NCBI GenBank assembly: GCA_002811645.1
Contig: PDIP01000105.1
Span: 68,716-123,157 of the forward strand
From: Corallochytrium limacisporum
Lineage: Eukaryota; Opisthokonta
Reading direction: 5' to 3'
DNA length: 54,442 nucleotides
The number at the start of each line of letters is the position of its first letter. Positions within the stretch are counted from its first letter, which is position 1. A program made the translations under genes and the position numbers. The notes under the pieces are model-generated. The model was not told where the DNA came from, made no database searches, and saw only the letters and a program-made list of their open reading frames with translations. Shown in pieces: positions 9,860 through 20,900 of the stretch.

Positions 9860-10291
9860 TCACGGCTTGTGTATTGTATTCATCGGCGAACACAGGCCTG
9901 CAGCACGGGATGTTGCTACTGTGATGTGCTCTTTGTTGTCCACGAGCTCGTGTCCTTGTCTGTAGTTCCGACACCGACGCGCTTTGCTGACGGTACTGAC
10001 CTGGTTCACTCCGGACGGTAGGGCCGGACCGGTGCGACCGATGGCTTCATCCGAGGTGACAAAATTGGCGCCGTACATGGAGGTCTTTTCCATGGATGGA
10101 CCATTGCGGTACCGTCCAAGATTGATACCGATAGAATGGTGGGCATCTCCGATGTCCTCGTCGCGGCCGACAACGTTGACAAAGCTGTGATCTGCGACGC
10201 TCGGGCCTAGTGGTCCCTCTGCGTTTTTGTTCGGAATCTTGATATGTTCCTCATCGGGGGAGTGGAAGATGCGTTGATAGTCACTGACCAT
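9860..10291 (-). CDS. Small orphan protein, 143 residues
   Basis: This open frame starts at ATG 10291 and ends with TGA at 9860. I do not recognise the protein. It is hydrophilic, without membrane segments, and has a balanced, protein-like composition in its first hundred residues, unlike the repetitive shadow frames nearby. It begins MVSDYQRIFHSPDE and later contains EKTSMYGANFVTSDEAIG. The tyrosine-glycine pattern loosely recalls small ciliary microtubule inner proteins, but that is only a suggestion. Context supports it being real. It sits tail-to-tail with the MARVEL-like gene at the spacing usual in this window, and G/C tracts lie 250-450 bases upstream (10540-10570 and about 10710) as for other genes here. 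The frame is open upstream of the ATG to 10387, so an additional spliced 5' exon cannot be excluded. Confidence 0.45.
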   Translation of the reverse strand: MVSDYQRIFHSPDEEHIKIPNKNAEGPLGPSVADHSFVNVVGRDEDIGDAHHSIGINLGRYRNGPSMEKTSMYGANFVTSDEAIGRTGPALPSGVNQVSTVSKARRCRNYRQGHELVDNKEHITVATSRAAGLCSPMNTIHKP

Positions 10292-12499
10292 GTACGTGCC
10301 GTGCCGTTCTCGACCCTTTGGCCCACTGTACGGAAAATTGATTTTGATTTTGATTACAATAGCATATCCGGTATATACAAATACCAAAATTATTCTGATT
10401 CAACTGTAGAACCCCAGTTCCCTGAATTGATCCCGATCACCGTAGTAGTTGCATACTGAGACAGCCACTGCCGACGTCCCCAATACGCACAATCATACAA
10501 TCAATCCCACCAGAAGGGCACTACGGGGCACACCGTCCACCCCCTCCCCACCCGCTCCTCTCCCTCTCTCTTCCTCTCTCTCGCTCACCGGCGGGGTCTC
10601 TCTCTGTGTTCCTTTGTCGCTTCCACTTTTTTTTTCTTGGCCCTTCTTTTTTGCAGCCGCCTTAGTTCTCCGGCCGGCCACGAAAATTTCGGCGTACGTT
10701 TTCAGTTGGGGGAGGGGGGGGAGCGGATGTGGTGGTGGTGCACCCCCCGTCTTTTCCCCGTGGCAGAGAGATCTGTTTCTGTGCCCAGGGCCGAGGACGT
10801 TTCTCCTCTTTGCGGGAGATATCAAAACGCGGTAACGATAGGTCTATCAATCACTCGTGCTTGAAAACATGTCCGTTAGTATTCTGAATACATTACGATA
10901 TCCGGCCCACAACACCTACGGTGATCATTCAATTCATGGTGCTCCCCATCCCGTACAAAAAAAGTGTCCACCGTTTACCCCCTCAGGACCCGTTCCTGGT
11001 GGTCAGCAAGGGAGAGTGGTGGGGGGGGGGGAGAGAGGGGTGTGTGTGCTCCCTTCCTTGTTCAACCGGCCCTGCCTGCCTGCCTTGCCTGCTGCTCATG
11101 ATTGATCACATGCGTGCTTTCGTGTGTGTGTGAGTGAGTGGTGTCTAATTTTTTTAATCTGCGATTGGGAGTGGAGTGTTTATTCTTAGGTTCTCTTTGC
11201 CTTGGTTTACTATTCTGGGTTTTTTTTGACGCCCCATCCTCCGCACGAATGGTAAGTGGTGCTGTAAGTTGCCTATATTTTCCCTTGACCCTTTTCATTT
11301 CCTTCGTTTCTTTTTCCGTTGGGGGCGTCGCGCAGCTTCGGCCTTTTTTTCCGGTGTCGCATTCGTTCATGTAAGTCATTCTTTTTTTTTTGGTGTTTGA
11401 ACCCCGGCCGAGGGCGAATGATTGAAAATATTCTCAGCACAAATTCAGTACTGAAATGCGCAATTGATTTCTGGGAAAGGAAGATAAAAGGGGGCGGGCG
11501 TGGATCTGTGAAATAGAAGGGGGAGAAGACGAGACCAAAAGTGAGGAAAAGGGAAAACATGTGACCCATGCAGTCGCAGTAGGGGAGCCGAAGGGATTGT
11601 CGATGGGACTGGTTGATTTAGTATTGTATCTTGCCCCCCTTTTCTTGGCAAGCGGATCTTTTTATCCTTTTTTTTTCATTCTCTTCGGTGGGCCCCCTTG
11701 AGGGAGAGGGTGTGATCGGCGGTCGTGGCGTCTCGTCCTTGACAAACCATTTGCCTACTATCCTTCCGTGTCCAGATTTTATTAAGTACATTGGAATAGA
11801 TAACTCAGTTCATAAATTTGAAAAGAGTGCAAATCACCTATATGGTAGCTCTACTCTTTAATAGGGGGGATCCCGGACCTGTACCACGCCCCTCAAAGGA
11901 TCTCACCACAGGCTTCTCGAGAAACTGCAGTACTTTCAGTACTGGACGCGGGGTTGTGCGTCGTATGGCTTTTTTGTCTTGCACGGCAGAGGCGTCAGCA
12001 GTGGTACCGGGAAGGACCAATGGCTGCAAGCTTACCAGACCTTCGGGAGTCTATATTAGATTCAAAGGACTCAATTAATTTGACTTTATACTTGTTCATT
12101 GTACGGGTGTTGTTGTGTTGAACACATGCCTAACCGGCAAGTTTAGAGATGAGAGCCTTAATTGATGGTTGTGTATTGAATGCTATGGATACCGCCAACG
12201 AAAGTGCAGGAAATGGTACCCGACAGTGAGCTGCAACGTGGTGACCCAAACTGGGTCTATTCACACTGAATACACGTCGTGCTATTTCACCATCGCCACT
12301 ATAGTTATCTATATGCATGGACCAAGTATGCAATGTACATACGCGTTCAACTTGTGTTAGAGTTAGAGACCAAGAACGAGATATCTTGAATCCAAGAGGG
12401 CATATTAGACTTCTGGCGAGACAACAGAATACGAATCCAACATGGCGTGAAAAGGTAGCCTACGTATGAAAAACAGATTCTCAAGTCAATAGTGGCAAC
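10292..12499. other. 2.2 kb region without a convincing gene
   Basis: This holds the upstream regions of the small orphan gene (-) and the SET gene (+). It contains C/T-rich and G-rich tracts at 10540-10640, 10708-10722 and 11021-11030, and T-rich blocks at 11220-11390. Donor-like GTAAGT sites occur at 11252-11257 and 11371-11376 on the plus strand. They could start 5'-leader introns of the SET transcript, but no acceptor can be assigned. A minus-strand ATG at 12099 opens a 34-codon frame to 11995. From 12029 to 11838 an adjacent frame reads on for 63 codons (see findings). Neither is strong enough to call. Confidence 0.5.
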
Positions 12500-15091
12500 A
12501 TGAGTGTCCAACGGCGACGGTCGAAAAAGCCGTTCACAATTGAACTGGTTGAGCCGGGTGCCCATGACATTATATACAACTACCAAGTGCTTGCGGAGTC
12601 CGATGACTCGGCAAGTGCAGCAACGGTCGATGTCATCATGGGCTTTGACACACACAAAATGCAACCCCGGTCGCGCCAGAGGCGTTGGGATGTCCACGGA
12701 GTTCGTAATGCATTACGAGTACTCATGAAGAACGGAGACTTGCATACCGCCTATAAGGAAGTGTGGGAACTGGCATGGAACCGGTCCAGTATTAAACAGA
12801 AGACAGAGGAGGAATTGAAGGCGTTCCGGGCGCACGCGTTTAGGTACCTGGCTGTGTTCCATCCGGAGGCCGGGTTCAGGCTTGTGCCTTGCAGGCGCTA
12901 CGATAGCAATACCCTGGAAGTCAAAGTGTTGGCAACTCGGCCGTGGACCAAGGGTGAGGTCATCTCACACCTGAGCGGCTGCATTGCGGGCATGACCCAG
13001 GAGGAAGAAGAAGAGTACTTGCGACCGGGAGAGAATGATTTTAGTGTAATGTACAGCGTACGAAAGGGCTGTGCTCAGCTCTGGCTAGGACCAGCTTCAT
13101 ACATCAACCATGACTGCCGTCCCAATGCAAAATTCGTACCCCAAGGTAAAAGTGCTGCGTACGTGCACATCACAGCAGACATTGCCGTGGGCGAGGAAAT
13201 TGTTGTGTACTACGGAAAGCACTTCTTTGGAGCATACAATTGCAACTGCAAATGCACAACATGCCAACTGACAGGTAAGGGAGCATTCGCACCGAAGGAT
13301 GAGAGTAAGTCACGGGAACGAGACACTGAAGGTACGGCGTCTGAGACAGCCTCACTAACCAGTGAGACTGAGTCCCAGGTCTGCGGAGAAGAGATTCGAA
13401 GGCGCTTGAATCTTACGGACAAGAAGTCCCTGGGTGGTCTGAAATCCGAAGATCTCAAGCTGGTTTCGTACAATGACTTTGAGAACTCACCTGCCAAGAG
13501 CACACGGCGAAAGACATATAAGAAGGTCGAAGAAGATACGGAGTTGTTAAAGGATGATTTCAAACTAGGTGACCCGGAGTATTATAAGGAGTTGTGGAAT
13601 GCCCTCAAAGATGAAGAGCTTCGGCAGCAAAACAAAAAGAACGGGAAAACACACCGGATCCTGGGCTTTGAGGCTGAGAAGGAGCGCCGTAGAGTGGTGT
13701 TTGTAAACCCGATGGACGATAGGGAACTCTTCTGGTGGCCGGCCATGGTGGTGCCTGAAGATGAATACGATGAGACGATGCCCAAACCAGATGATGATGA
13801 TGAGGTTGTCGTCCGTTACTTCGAGGATATGGCGTACAGCCCTGCTATCAGCAAAGATCTCATACCATTCACCAAGAAGTGTGACATGTACCAGGACTTT
13901 GCGCGCAAGTTTGGCAGGGCCTTTGAGAACAACAAGGGAACTAAGCGGGCAATGGATTTCTTGAAAAGTGGCGAGGTGCCTCCCGGCTTCAAGTGGCGTC
14001 TTTGGGACCACGATAGGGAAGTTCCAACAGCTCCAGTTGTGTCGCGGCTAAGGGCTGGTGCAGGATGTCTTCCACGGTCCACGTCAGAAGTGAGTATCGC
14101 ATCCACCATCACTCCAGCACAGAGTCCCCGTGACGCCCGAAAACAGCGTCACAATTCGGCGGCTCCTAAGGATGACGTAGCACCACCGGTGAAACGTGGG
14201 CCTGGTCGGCCCCGGAAGAGGCCCTTGCCCGAGGACGAGGGTGGCGACCCGCGGCAGCGCACACCGCCACAGCCCGTTCAGCGGAAGGGTCGTCTTGGGG
14301 GTGAACCAGGTGTCTTTAAGCGCGGACCAGGTCGCCCGCCGAAGCGCCGTGGCCCTGGCCGTCCACCTGGTCGGCTGGTAGTTACCCGCTCTGGCAGGAA
14401 GACGTCGATCCGTGTAATGACAAAAGCGCCAGTGGTAAAGCGTCAGCGTCTGGCCTCCCAATCATCCGTCGAGCCCGAACGACGCAGCCAGCGCATCAGT
14501 GAAACAGCTGCTCGTAAGATCAATGACCACGTCCGCGTGACTGTGAGTGCCACCCGCCGTTCCCCTCGCAATTCTGTGGTCAAGGACACGACAGAGGCGT
14601 CCGGGAGCGTGGACACTGCTGCTGCTGCTGCTGCTGCCGCTGCCGCTGCCGCTGCGGCAACCTCGTCCTCGCCGCAAACGAGTCCAGAGCGTGCTGCTGC
14701 GGACACGGCAGCTATGCTTGTGGCTGCGGAGCTGGCTGCCAGAGTCATCAAAGACGACGTGCGGCCCCTGGCGGATCCACCGGCCAGTGTCCATAACGCC
14801 GCAGTGGCTGCGGCCGCTATGGCCGTTAATGCCACCCACAGTACCGTAGAAGACTTCTTCATCGATGGTGAGACAGATGAGCCAATGGTTGGCCACGACT
14901 ACTCGTTCCACAGCCGCCAAACTGAACATGCATACAGCAGTGACGATGGCGAAGGCACCGGTCACCACCGTGGCTCCAGCGTATCCCAAGAAACTTCCGA
15001 GGTCGAATCTGACAGCCACCTGCACAATCCTCAAGACACCATACGTATCTCAACGATGCGTTTTGGTCGTCTCAATGCAGCACAGTTCTGA
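12500..15091 (+). CDS. Suv4-20/Set9-type SET-domain histone H4K20 methyltransferase with WWP-type reader and AT-hooks
   Basis: The 863-residue protein begins with a helical region typical of Suv4-20/Set9 (about 60-125). A SET domain follows at about 130-240, with NHDC at 203-206 in the cofactor pocket and the EEIVVYYG segment. A post-SET cysteine cluster follows (C248, C250, C252, C255). Suv4-20 enzymes di- and trimethylate H4 lysine 20 in chromatin. At about 395-500 there is a second module with FWWPAMVVP and VVVRYFED, which looks like a PWWP or Tudor (Royal family) reader. Three AT-hook cores lie between about 565 and 625 (RGPGRPRKR, RGPGRPPKR, RGPGRPPGR). The C-terminus is low complexity with a run of 14 alanines. 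In fission yeast Set9 depends on the separate PWWP protein Pdp1; here a reader is in cis. It is one exon and converges with PheRS beta, 122 bases apart. Confidence 0.85.
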   Translation: MSVQRRRSKKPFTIELVEPGAHDIIYNYQVLAESDDSASAATVDVIMGFDTHKMQPRSRQRRWDVHGVRNALRVLMKNGDLHTAYKEVWELAWNRSSIKQKTEEELKAFRAHAFRYLAVFHPEAGFRLVPCRRYDSNTLEVKVLATRPWTKGEVISHLSGCIAGMTQEEEEEYLRPGENDFSVMYSVRKGCAQLWLGPASYINHDCRPNAKFVPQGKSAAYVHITADIAVGEEIVVYYGKHFFGAYNCNCKCTTCQLTGKGAFAPKDESKSRERDTEGTASETASLTSETESQVCGEEIRRRLNLTDKKSLGGLKSEDLKLVSYNDFENSPAKSTRRKTYKKVEEDTELLKDDFKLGDPEYYKELWNALKDEELRQQNKKNGKTHRILGFEAEKERRRVVFVNPMDDRELFWWPAMVVPEDEYDETMPKPDDDDEVVVRYFEDMAYSPAISKDLIPFTKKCDMYQDFARKFGRAFENNKGTKRAMDFLKSGEVPPGFKWRLWDHDREVPTAPVVSRLRAGAGCLPRSTSEVSIASTITPAQSPRDARKQRHNSAAPKDDVAPPVKRGPGRPRKRPLPEDEGGDPRQRTPPQPVQRKGRLGGEPGVFKRGPGRPPKRRGPGRPPGRLVVTRSGRKTSIRVMTKAPVVKRQRLASQSSVEPERRSQRISETAARKINDHVRVTVSATRRSPRNSVVKDTTEASGSVDTAAAAAAAAAAAAAATSSSPQTSPERAAADTAAMLVAAELAARVIKDDVRPLADPPASVHNAAVAAAAMAVNATHSTVEDFFIDGETDEPMVGHDYSFHSRQTEHAYSSDDGEGTGHHRGSSVSQETSEVESDSHLHNPQDTIRISTMRFGRLNAAQF
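14618..14659 (+). repeat. GCN repeat encoding 14 alanines
   Basis: Fourteen consecutive alanine codons lie inside the SET-protein gene. They start as pure GCT units and become a GCC/GCT/GCG mixture. It is a microsatellite-derived homopolymer in the disordered tail and likely varies in length between strains. Confidence 0.9.
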
Positions 15092-15130
15092 GCCGTTCCA
15101 ACACCATTTTGATATCATAGATCGTGATCG

Positions 15131-15136
15131 AATAAA
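15131..15136 (+). terminator. Polyadenylation signal AATAAA of the SET gene
   Basis: A canonical AATAAA lies 40 bases after the SET-gene stop and 78 bases before the opposing PheRS stop. The 3' ends of the two convergent transcripts are therefore likely to overlap. Confidence 0.5.
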
Positions 15137-15213
15137 CATGGAGACCAAGGTATGATATGAGTACGAGTGACTATGTATTGCATTTCAAGGATGTCCGGGG
15201 ATTATGATCTATC

Positions 15214-16938
15214 TTACAGGAAGTTTTCCACATTGAATTCCATACTGCTTACCACGTGTGACAGGTTGTATGCCTCCAAGACCTCTGGGTGCAGGACACC
15301 GAGCGATCCGACAACCTTACCATTGACGACAAGGTCGGCCTGTCGTCCCTCAAAATAAGTCGAGTGAGAAGAAGGACGATAGTGGTATCCCTTCCCACTC
15401 TTCTTCTCGTCGTAGGGAACCTCCAGGAGTGCCATGAGGCGATCACAGAGACCATGGATAACCTCAAAATTGGACTTGGTGCCATAGACTGCGGTACACA
15501 GGTTGCGCTGGTTGCGCGCACCAGTGTCGTTGCTTGAATCTTTAAGTACAACGTCACCGGCCTCAAAGATCTTCAAAGGCAGGGCCAGCCGCTTGTTGCT
15601 CACAATGGTCTTCAGAACACCAGGCAGCAGAGACGTGCGGGCGACCTGGAACTCTAGAGTCTTCGGGTTGGAAATCTTGATTGCAGAGCCGTCGTCGGCT
15701 TTGCGCAGATCCTTGAAGTTCTCATCAGTGGAGCACAAGGCAAAATTCAGTGCCTCAGTAAAACCGGCCATGGCAATGCTACCACGCAGCAAGTCACTGA
15801 GTTTGTTGATTGGATCCGGTGCCGAGGGATTGTTCGTCGCAGGAACCTGGACTGCAATGTTGTTATAGCCATAGGCAATACCAGCATCCTCGACTACATC
15901 GACTGGGTGGAGGATGTCATCGCGCGTCGGGGTGATCCAGACGTCGAGCATGTCGCCTTTGGCTTCTGTGGGCAGACACATGCGTCCCAGTAGTTCTGCT
16001 AACTTCTCTGGCGATTCATTGATACCGATGCGTGTGTTCAGGTACGCAGCCTCCACCTCGAGATGTCGTCCGCTAAGATCGGGGCACATGAAGAAAGTTC
16101 CGTCTGGCTGAACTACCTTGCACTGCTCAATCTCAAAGGGTGTTGAGGCGTACTCGGCAAACATTGTGACCATGATGTTCATAACAGTCTGAGCCCGGGC
16201 CAAGTCCGTGGCTGTGATATCTATGAAGATATCCTTGGTATTCAAATTGATCTTGGAGTGATCACCGTTGATAATTGGAGGCATAGAGAGCACGACCCCA
16301 TTGTTATCTGTAAACAGAGGGTAGACCTCCTTGTCCCGAATAATATCTAGGTAGAAACGAAGATGTCCCTCTTCAAACTCCTTCATCATTTCCGGTGCAG
16401 TCATTTCCCGGGTGTCGTTCAGAGGAATGAACTTGATATCCTTCGGAGGCAGGGCCTTGTAGTGGAAGGGTGCTTGAATGTTGCTCATATCGTGGGTACC
16501 AATGGCTACCAGGCTGCGCTTGCGAGCAATATTCTGATGAAGCTTATCCTGGAGGTCAATGAAGGATTTATACCTCCCTGGAGTGAAATTCACGCCGCGA
16601 AGAACGGCACCGAGGCCATACGGGCGGACTTTCGCAGTGTCGGGGTGGATTCGCACTTCAATAGGATTGTCAACCTTGGCCATGGTGAACTTGGGGTATT
16701 TGGTGCGACCAAGGAACACATTCAGACCACGAGCAAGACCCTCCACACACAGCAAATCATATCTATTGGCAGGAATGTCGATCTTGTAAATAATCTTTCC
16801 GGCCTGTTCTTCCTTGCCCTCCTCCACATCGTCCAATTCAATGCCAAAGTCAAAGCAAAGCTGGTCAAACTCTTCTTCCGTGTATTTCTTCCCCAGGCGA
16901 TCATAAAGATCGTCCCTTTCAACCGCGATGGTCGGCAT
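15214..16938 (-). CDS. FARSB: Cytosolic phenylalanine-tRNA ligase beta subunit
   Basis: The 574-residue protein is the eukaryotic cytosolic PheRS beta chain, which forms the alpha2beta2 enzyme that charges tRNA-Phe. The N-terminus MPTIAVERDDLYDRLG followed by EEFDQLCFDFGIELDD is the family's opening. B3/B4 editing-domain sequence follows. The B5 domain and the catalytic-like core with PTRDDILHPVDVVEDAGIAY are clear. The end LGVLHPEVLEAYNLSH matches the conserved C-terminal region. Length is close to the usual 590. I start at ATG 16938, because the frame open to 16959 begins with TTG and the family begins at MPT. The gene is divergent from the aspartokinase fusion at 17963. Confidence 0.95.
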   Translation of the reverse strand: MPTIAVERDDLYDRLGKKYTEEEFDQLCFDFGIELDDVEEGKEEQAGKIIYKIDIPANRYDLLCVEGLARGLNVFLGRTKYPKFTMAKVDNPIEVRIHPDTAKVRPYGLGAVLRGVNFTPGRYKSFIDLQDKLHQNIARKRSLVAIGTHDMSNIQAPFHYKALPPKDIKFIPLNDTREMTAPEMMKEFEEGHLRFYLDIIRDKEVYPLFTDNNGVVLSMPPIINGDHSKINLNTKDIFIDITATDLARAQTVMNIMVTMFAEYASTPFEIEQCKVVQPDGTFFMCPDLSGRHLEVEAAYLNTRIGINESPEKLAELLGRMCLPTEAKGDMLDVWITPTRDDILHPVDVVEDAGIAYGYNNIAVQVPATNNPSAPDPINKLSDLLRGSIAMAGFTEALNFALCSTDENFKDLRKADDGSAIKISNPKTLEFQVARTSLLPGVLKTIVSNKRLALPLKIFEAGDVVLKDSSNDTGARNQRNLCTAVYGTKSNFEVIHGLCDRLMALLEVPYDEKKSGKGYHYRPSSHSTYFEGRQADLVVNGKVVGSLGVLHPEVLEAYNLSHVVSSMEFNVENFL

Positions 16939-17962
16939 GGTTGCGGCTATGGACGTCAATCAGGTGTATGTCCCGGTCCGAGCCCGTTTGTAAATGTCGA
17001 AGATACGCTGAAATCACAAGCTTGAGAATGCCATGAACAGCGTGGTTAGTTTTCTACCCTACCAGTAGCACTAAATATACACACTAGAATTCAAAACAAT
17101 AGAGTCGGATCCCACCAGCCGTCAAGAAACATTGTGCAGAGAATGTTGGGTCCTCATGACCTCAGTGACAACTGATTGCAATAACCAAACAGTTACCCGT
17201 CCGTCTCTCTTGCCCTGATACTTCCGCCCATGGGCAAAACAGCCAGCCACTGGCCGAGATACCGACCGCCTTGGCCAAGCGCAGTACCCCCCTGGGCACG
17301 TGCCTACAGAGCGCAGGCTCTGGGAGCAAAGCGAAAGGAAAGGAGGGCTTTGTTCCAAGACTGGGCGGTACGTACCTCGCACCGCCAATGCAGTCAATGC
17401 ACCAAACAAAACATCCGCCTTTCGGTGCTAACACTATGGCAAATTTGCTACGCACTTGGCTAGAAAGCACATTATTCGCCTTTCCTTAGTTTAGCTCGGC
17501 CCTACACTTTTTTTGCTGACTTTGCATACTTTCACTATGGCATGCGCAAGGGTAGCAAAAGCTGGCTCTCACACGGGCGGGCTGGTCCGAGAGAAGGGTC
17601 CAAGGCTCTGTCATGGAAAAGAATTCGGGAGGGCTGATGAGGGTCTCATCTGCGGCCCGTCGTGACGCACACCGCCCATTGGTGGCTGCGTAAGGTGCCG
17701 GAACGCGGGGCGTTTCGGGGAAGTAAAAGTCGCGTGGCACACACACGCAGAGGACAACAAAATTTGGCTTGCATTTCATGCTTTGGAATTGTCTGGGATG
17801 GCAGCTACATAAGACCGCATAGGGATCAAGGAAGGACAGACGAGACCTGACATCTGTAGAGAATGTATTCCGCTTTCGATGGAATGTGACAGGAATGTGG
17901 ACAGGAAAGACGAACATGCCATGTGAGGAATAGGGAACAGATAAAGTTTCTTCTTTGGAATC
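16939..17962. other. Divergent promoter region between PheRS beta and aspartokinase
   Basis: This 1.02 kb head-to-head region has no supported gene. It contains a six-base C run at 17287-17292. Open frames such as 17486-18253 (-) overlap the aspartokinase start and look like shadows. Two aminoacyl/amino-acid genes share this region, which may allow joint control, but no specific binding site can be named. Confidence 0.5.
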
Positions 17963-20900
17963 ATGACTACGAACCCAGGACAAGCCGCTGATGCGGCTTT
18001 GTGGAACTATCCGGCCTCGGAGAATGTGCCATGGATTGCTCACAAGTTCGGTGGCACCTCCATGAAGGGATGTGCCGGCATCTCTTCGGTTGCCGAAATC
18101 ATCGTCAATGGGGACCAATACTTCAATGGCAGAACTGTGGCTGTGGTGAGTGCCATGGCTGGCGTCACCAATGCTCTGTACGCTGCATGTGACGCTGCAG
18201 AAGCTCATGATAATGCATATGTCAAGATACTGGATGATGTGCTTGACATGCACGAGCAGACTCTTCTAGAGTTGTCTGAGACGACAACATTAGAGGGTCC
18301 GTGGCTTGAGCTCTACAATACATTTACTGCTGAGATTGAGTCTGTAAAGGATGTTTTACGGGCGGGATACCTAACTCTGCACAGCCCTATGTTTCATCGC
18401 AACCTAGTTTATGGCCACGGAGAGCTATGGAGCAGTCGTATGCTCGTGGCCAAACTTCGTAGTATGGGCAAGAAGGCAGAATTCTGCGACGCGCGAGATG
18501 TGCTACGGGTCGTGGCATTGTCGGAGAAGGCGGCGCCGGTGGCCCCTCCGGTATCCTGGGACACTTCCAGTCAGCGGTGGAAGGACTACTTGAGTCGGTT
18601 GAAAGCAACAGATGATGCAGAGGCATCAGCACCGATGCGTTTGACAGGTGGGCTGGTGAGCCAGTCCAAAATGGATCGAGATCAGGTAAAAGAGACCCAG
18701 TGGCCCATCATTATTGCTACGGGATTCATTGCCAGCGACGAGCATGGCAAGCCGACAACCCTTGGTAGGAACGGCAGCGACTACTCGGGTGCGATCTTTG
18801 CAGCCTTAGTTGATGCCCGCTTGTTGACAATTTGGACCGATGTTGACGGTGTATACAGTGCCGATCCACGAAAAGTCCCTGGTGCACACTTGATCAGTGA
18901 GTTGAGCTATGAGGAAGCCGTGGATATGAGCTTTTACGGAGCAAAGATCATCCATCCGAAGACAATGGCACCTGCTGTGCGCACAAAAATTCCAATCTGG
19001 ATCCGAAACACATTTAATATTGTATGCCCGGGCACTCGGATCTCTCACGCAGACTCTATCTTGACCACTCGTAACGTTGTGAAGCGCACATCTGGATCTA
19101 CAAGAGAATCCTTTAACCTCGACCAGGTCCAGGGAGCCTTGGGATCCACGGATGACATTTTGGGACATCAACATGCACGGGAATTGATCGCTGCTCAACT
19201 CGACAGCTCCTTGACAGGAATGGGCAATGCACGTGCTAATGGTAGACCCAACATAACCAGAGATGTGTCCCTCGTGAATATGGAGGAAGCCATGAAACGG
19301 GTGGAGTACGAGGCAGAGCTAAACAGCAATCGAGTAATCAAGGCTGTCGCATCGATTGAGAATGTTGCCCTCGTAAACATTACTTTCATGCCATCTCTCC
19401 TCGGAGAAGAGGAAGAGTACCTTCCTTTGGCCACATCGAACCGCATTTTAGCCAAGCTGCAAGATGTGAATGTGAATGTCCTGATGACCGCACAGGCCGC
19501 CCAGGACCGTCTCTTGACTCTCTGTGTTGGTGAGGAAAGCGGAGTTGTGACGCAGAAGGCCGTACGTGAGGAACTTGCCCGCCATGAATCGCATTATGGT
19601 GGCGCGGCTGTGGAATACTTGACCGGTTACGCCATCGTCACAGCGGTTGGTGATGATATTAACAAAACTGCTGGTGTAGCCGCTCGGTTCTTTGAGGCTC
19701 TGCGTATGGCAAACATCAATTCTTTAGGCATCGCTCAGAATGGTGAGCGCATTATTAGTGTGCTCATGAAGAAGTCAGATGCTCAGGGGGCTGTAAGTGC
19801 AATTCACACCGCGTTCAAAGTACCTAGGAACATTGTGCGTTTAGGTATTTTTGGCGGCCGTCACTACCTTATGGAGTTCCTGCACATTTTGCAGGTCAAC
19901 CGTCACTTCCGCAAGATTGTCGGTGGCCGTGACATTGTCATTGCGGGCATGACAGACGGTGAGACCATGTGGACCGCTAAGGAGACGCGAGCGAGCTCCA
20001 CTTCACGGTCATCGGGTACCAATTTCTTGGACAGCCCACGTATAAGTACGTCCACTCTCTTCGAAGAGTATCTCGCGGAGAATTATGAGGAGAGGCCGTA
20101 CCAAGCCGAGGACTTTACGGAGCACGTGTGTGACGCATTTCGTGCACACGCATTCGGCCTCGTGGATTCGGGCACGGTGACCATTCCCGGACGATCCGAT
20201 CGGCTCTACCGCACGTGGGCCGATGACTACGGTGCATTGATATGCAGTGTCAGTCCGGTAATTCTGCGCCTGTATGCCTCGGGATGCAAGGGCATTCGAA
20301 GGGCAAACATCGAGAATGCCTTGGGTGGCCGGAACATCCTGGGCTTGCTCGACCAGCTTCTAGTGGACGACATCCACGTCACTGAGCTGGCCATATGCCT
20401 TGGGGATCACTTCCTGACCGACCTCAAGCGATGGGCCGATGAATGCAACTCCTGTGCACGGTGCGCAAGAGCAGCACAGGTCGAAGGTAATGGTAGAGGG
20501 CGGAAGAAATCATTCCAAGCCGGCAACGACGACAGTGACGCATCCACAGACAGCGTCTACGACGCGGGCTGCAACTGTCTGAAACAAGCCTTCCACCTTC
20601 TCTTTACTTTCCACCGCGCAACGCGCCAGGCAGTGTTTCTGGCCAAGTGGGCCGGCATTACGAACAAACGAGACCGAGAAATCAATCGGCGGTATCCTGG
20701 CCACTCCAATCTATGGCTACAATGTCTGGAAGCCTGCCACTACGATGCACATTCACTGAGGACCATGCTGCACACTGATCCAGAATTTGCAGGTGCTATC
20801 GACGCCATTGACTTGTCCAGTGTTAACGTGGGCATCCGTTTCCACGTAAAAAGTGCGACGGTTATGGAGATTAGTACCACAAATGTCACCACCACCCAGT

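Noticed and set aside
12130-12333. 67-codon minus-strand frame upstream of the SET gene
   Set aside because: Short, no recognised similarity, and no ATG context or neighbour spacing that favours it.
16939-16959. N-terminal extension of PheRS beta
   Set aside because: It begins with TTG; the family-conserved start MPT is the ATG at 16938. The same reasoning removed TTG extensions of the WD40 protein (40087-40155), OSBP (46065-46118) and TM9SF1-like (30127-30147).
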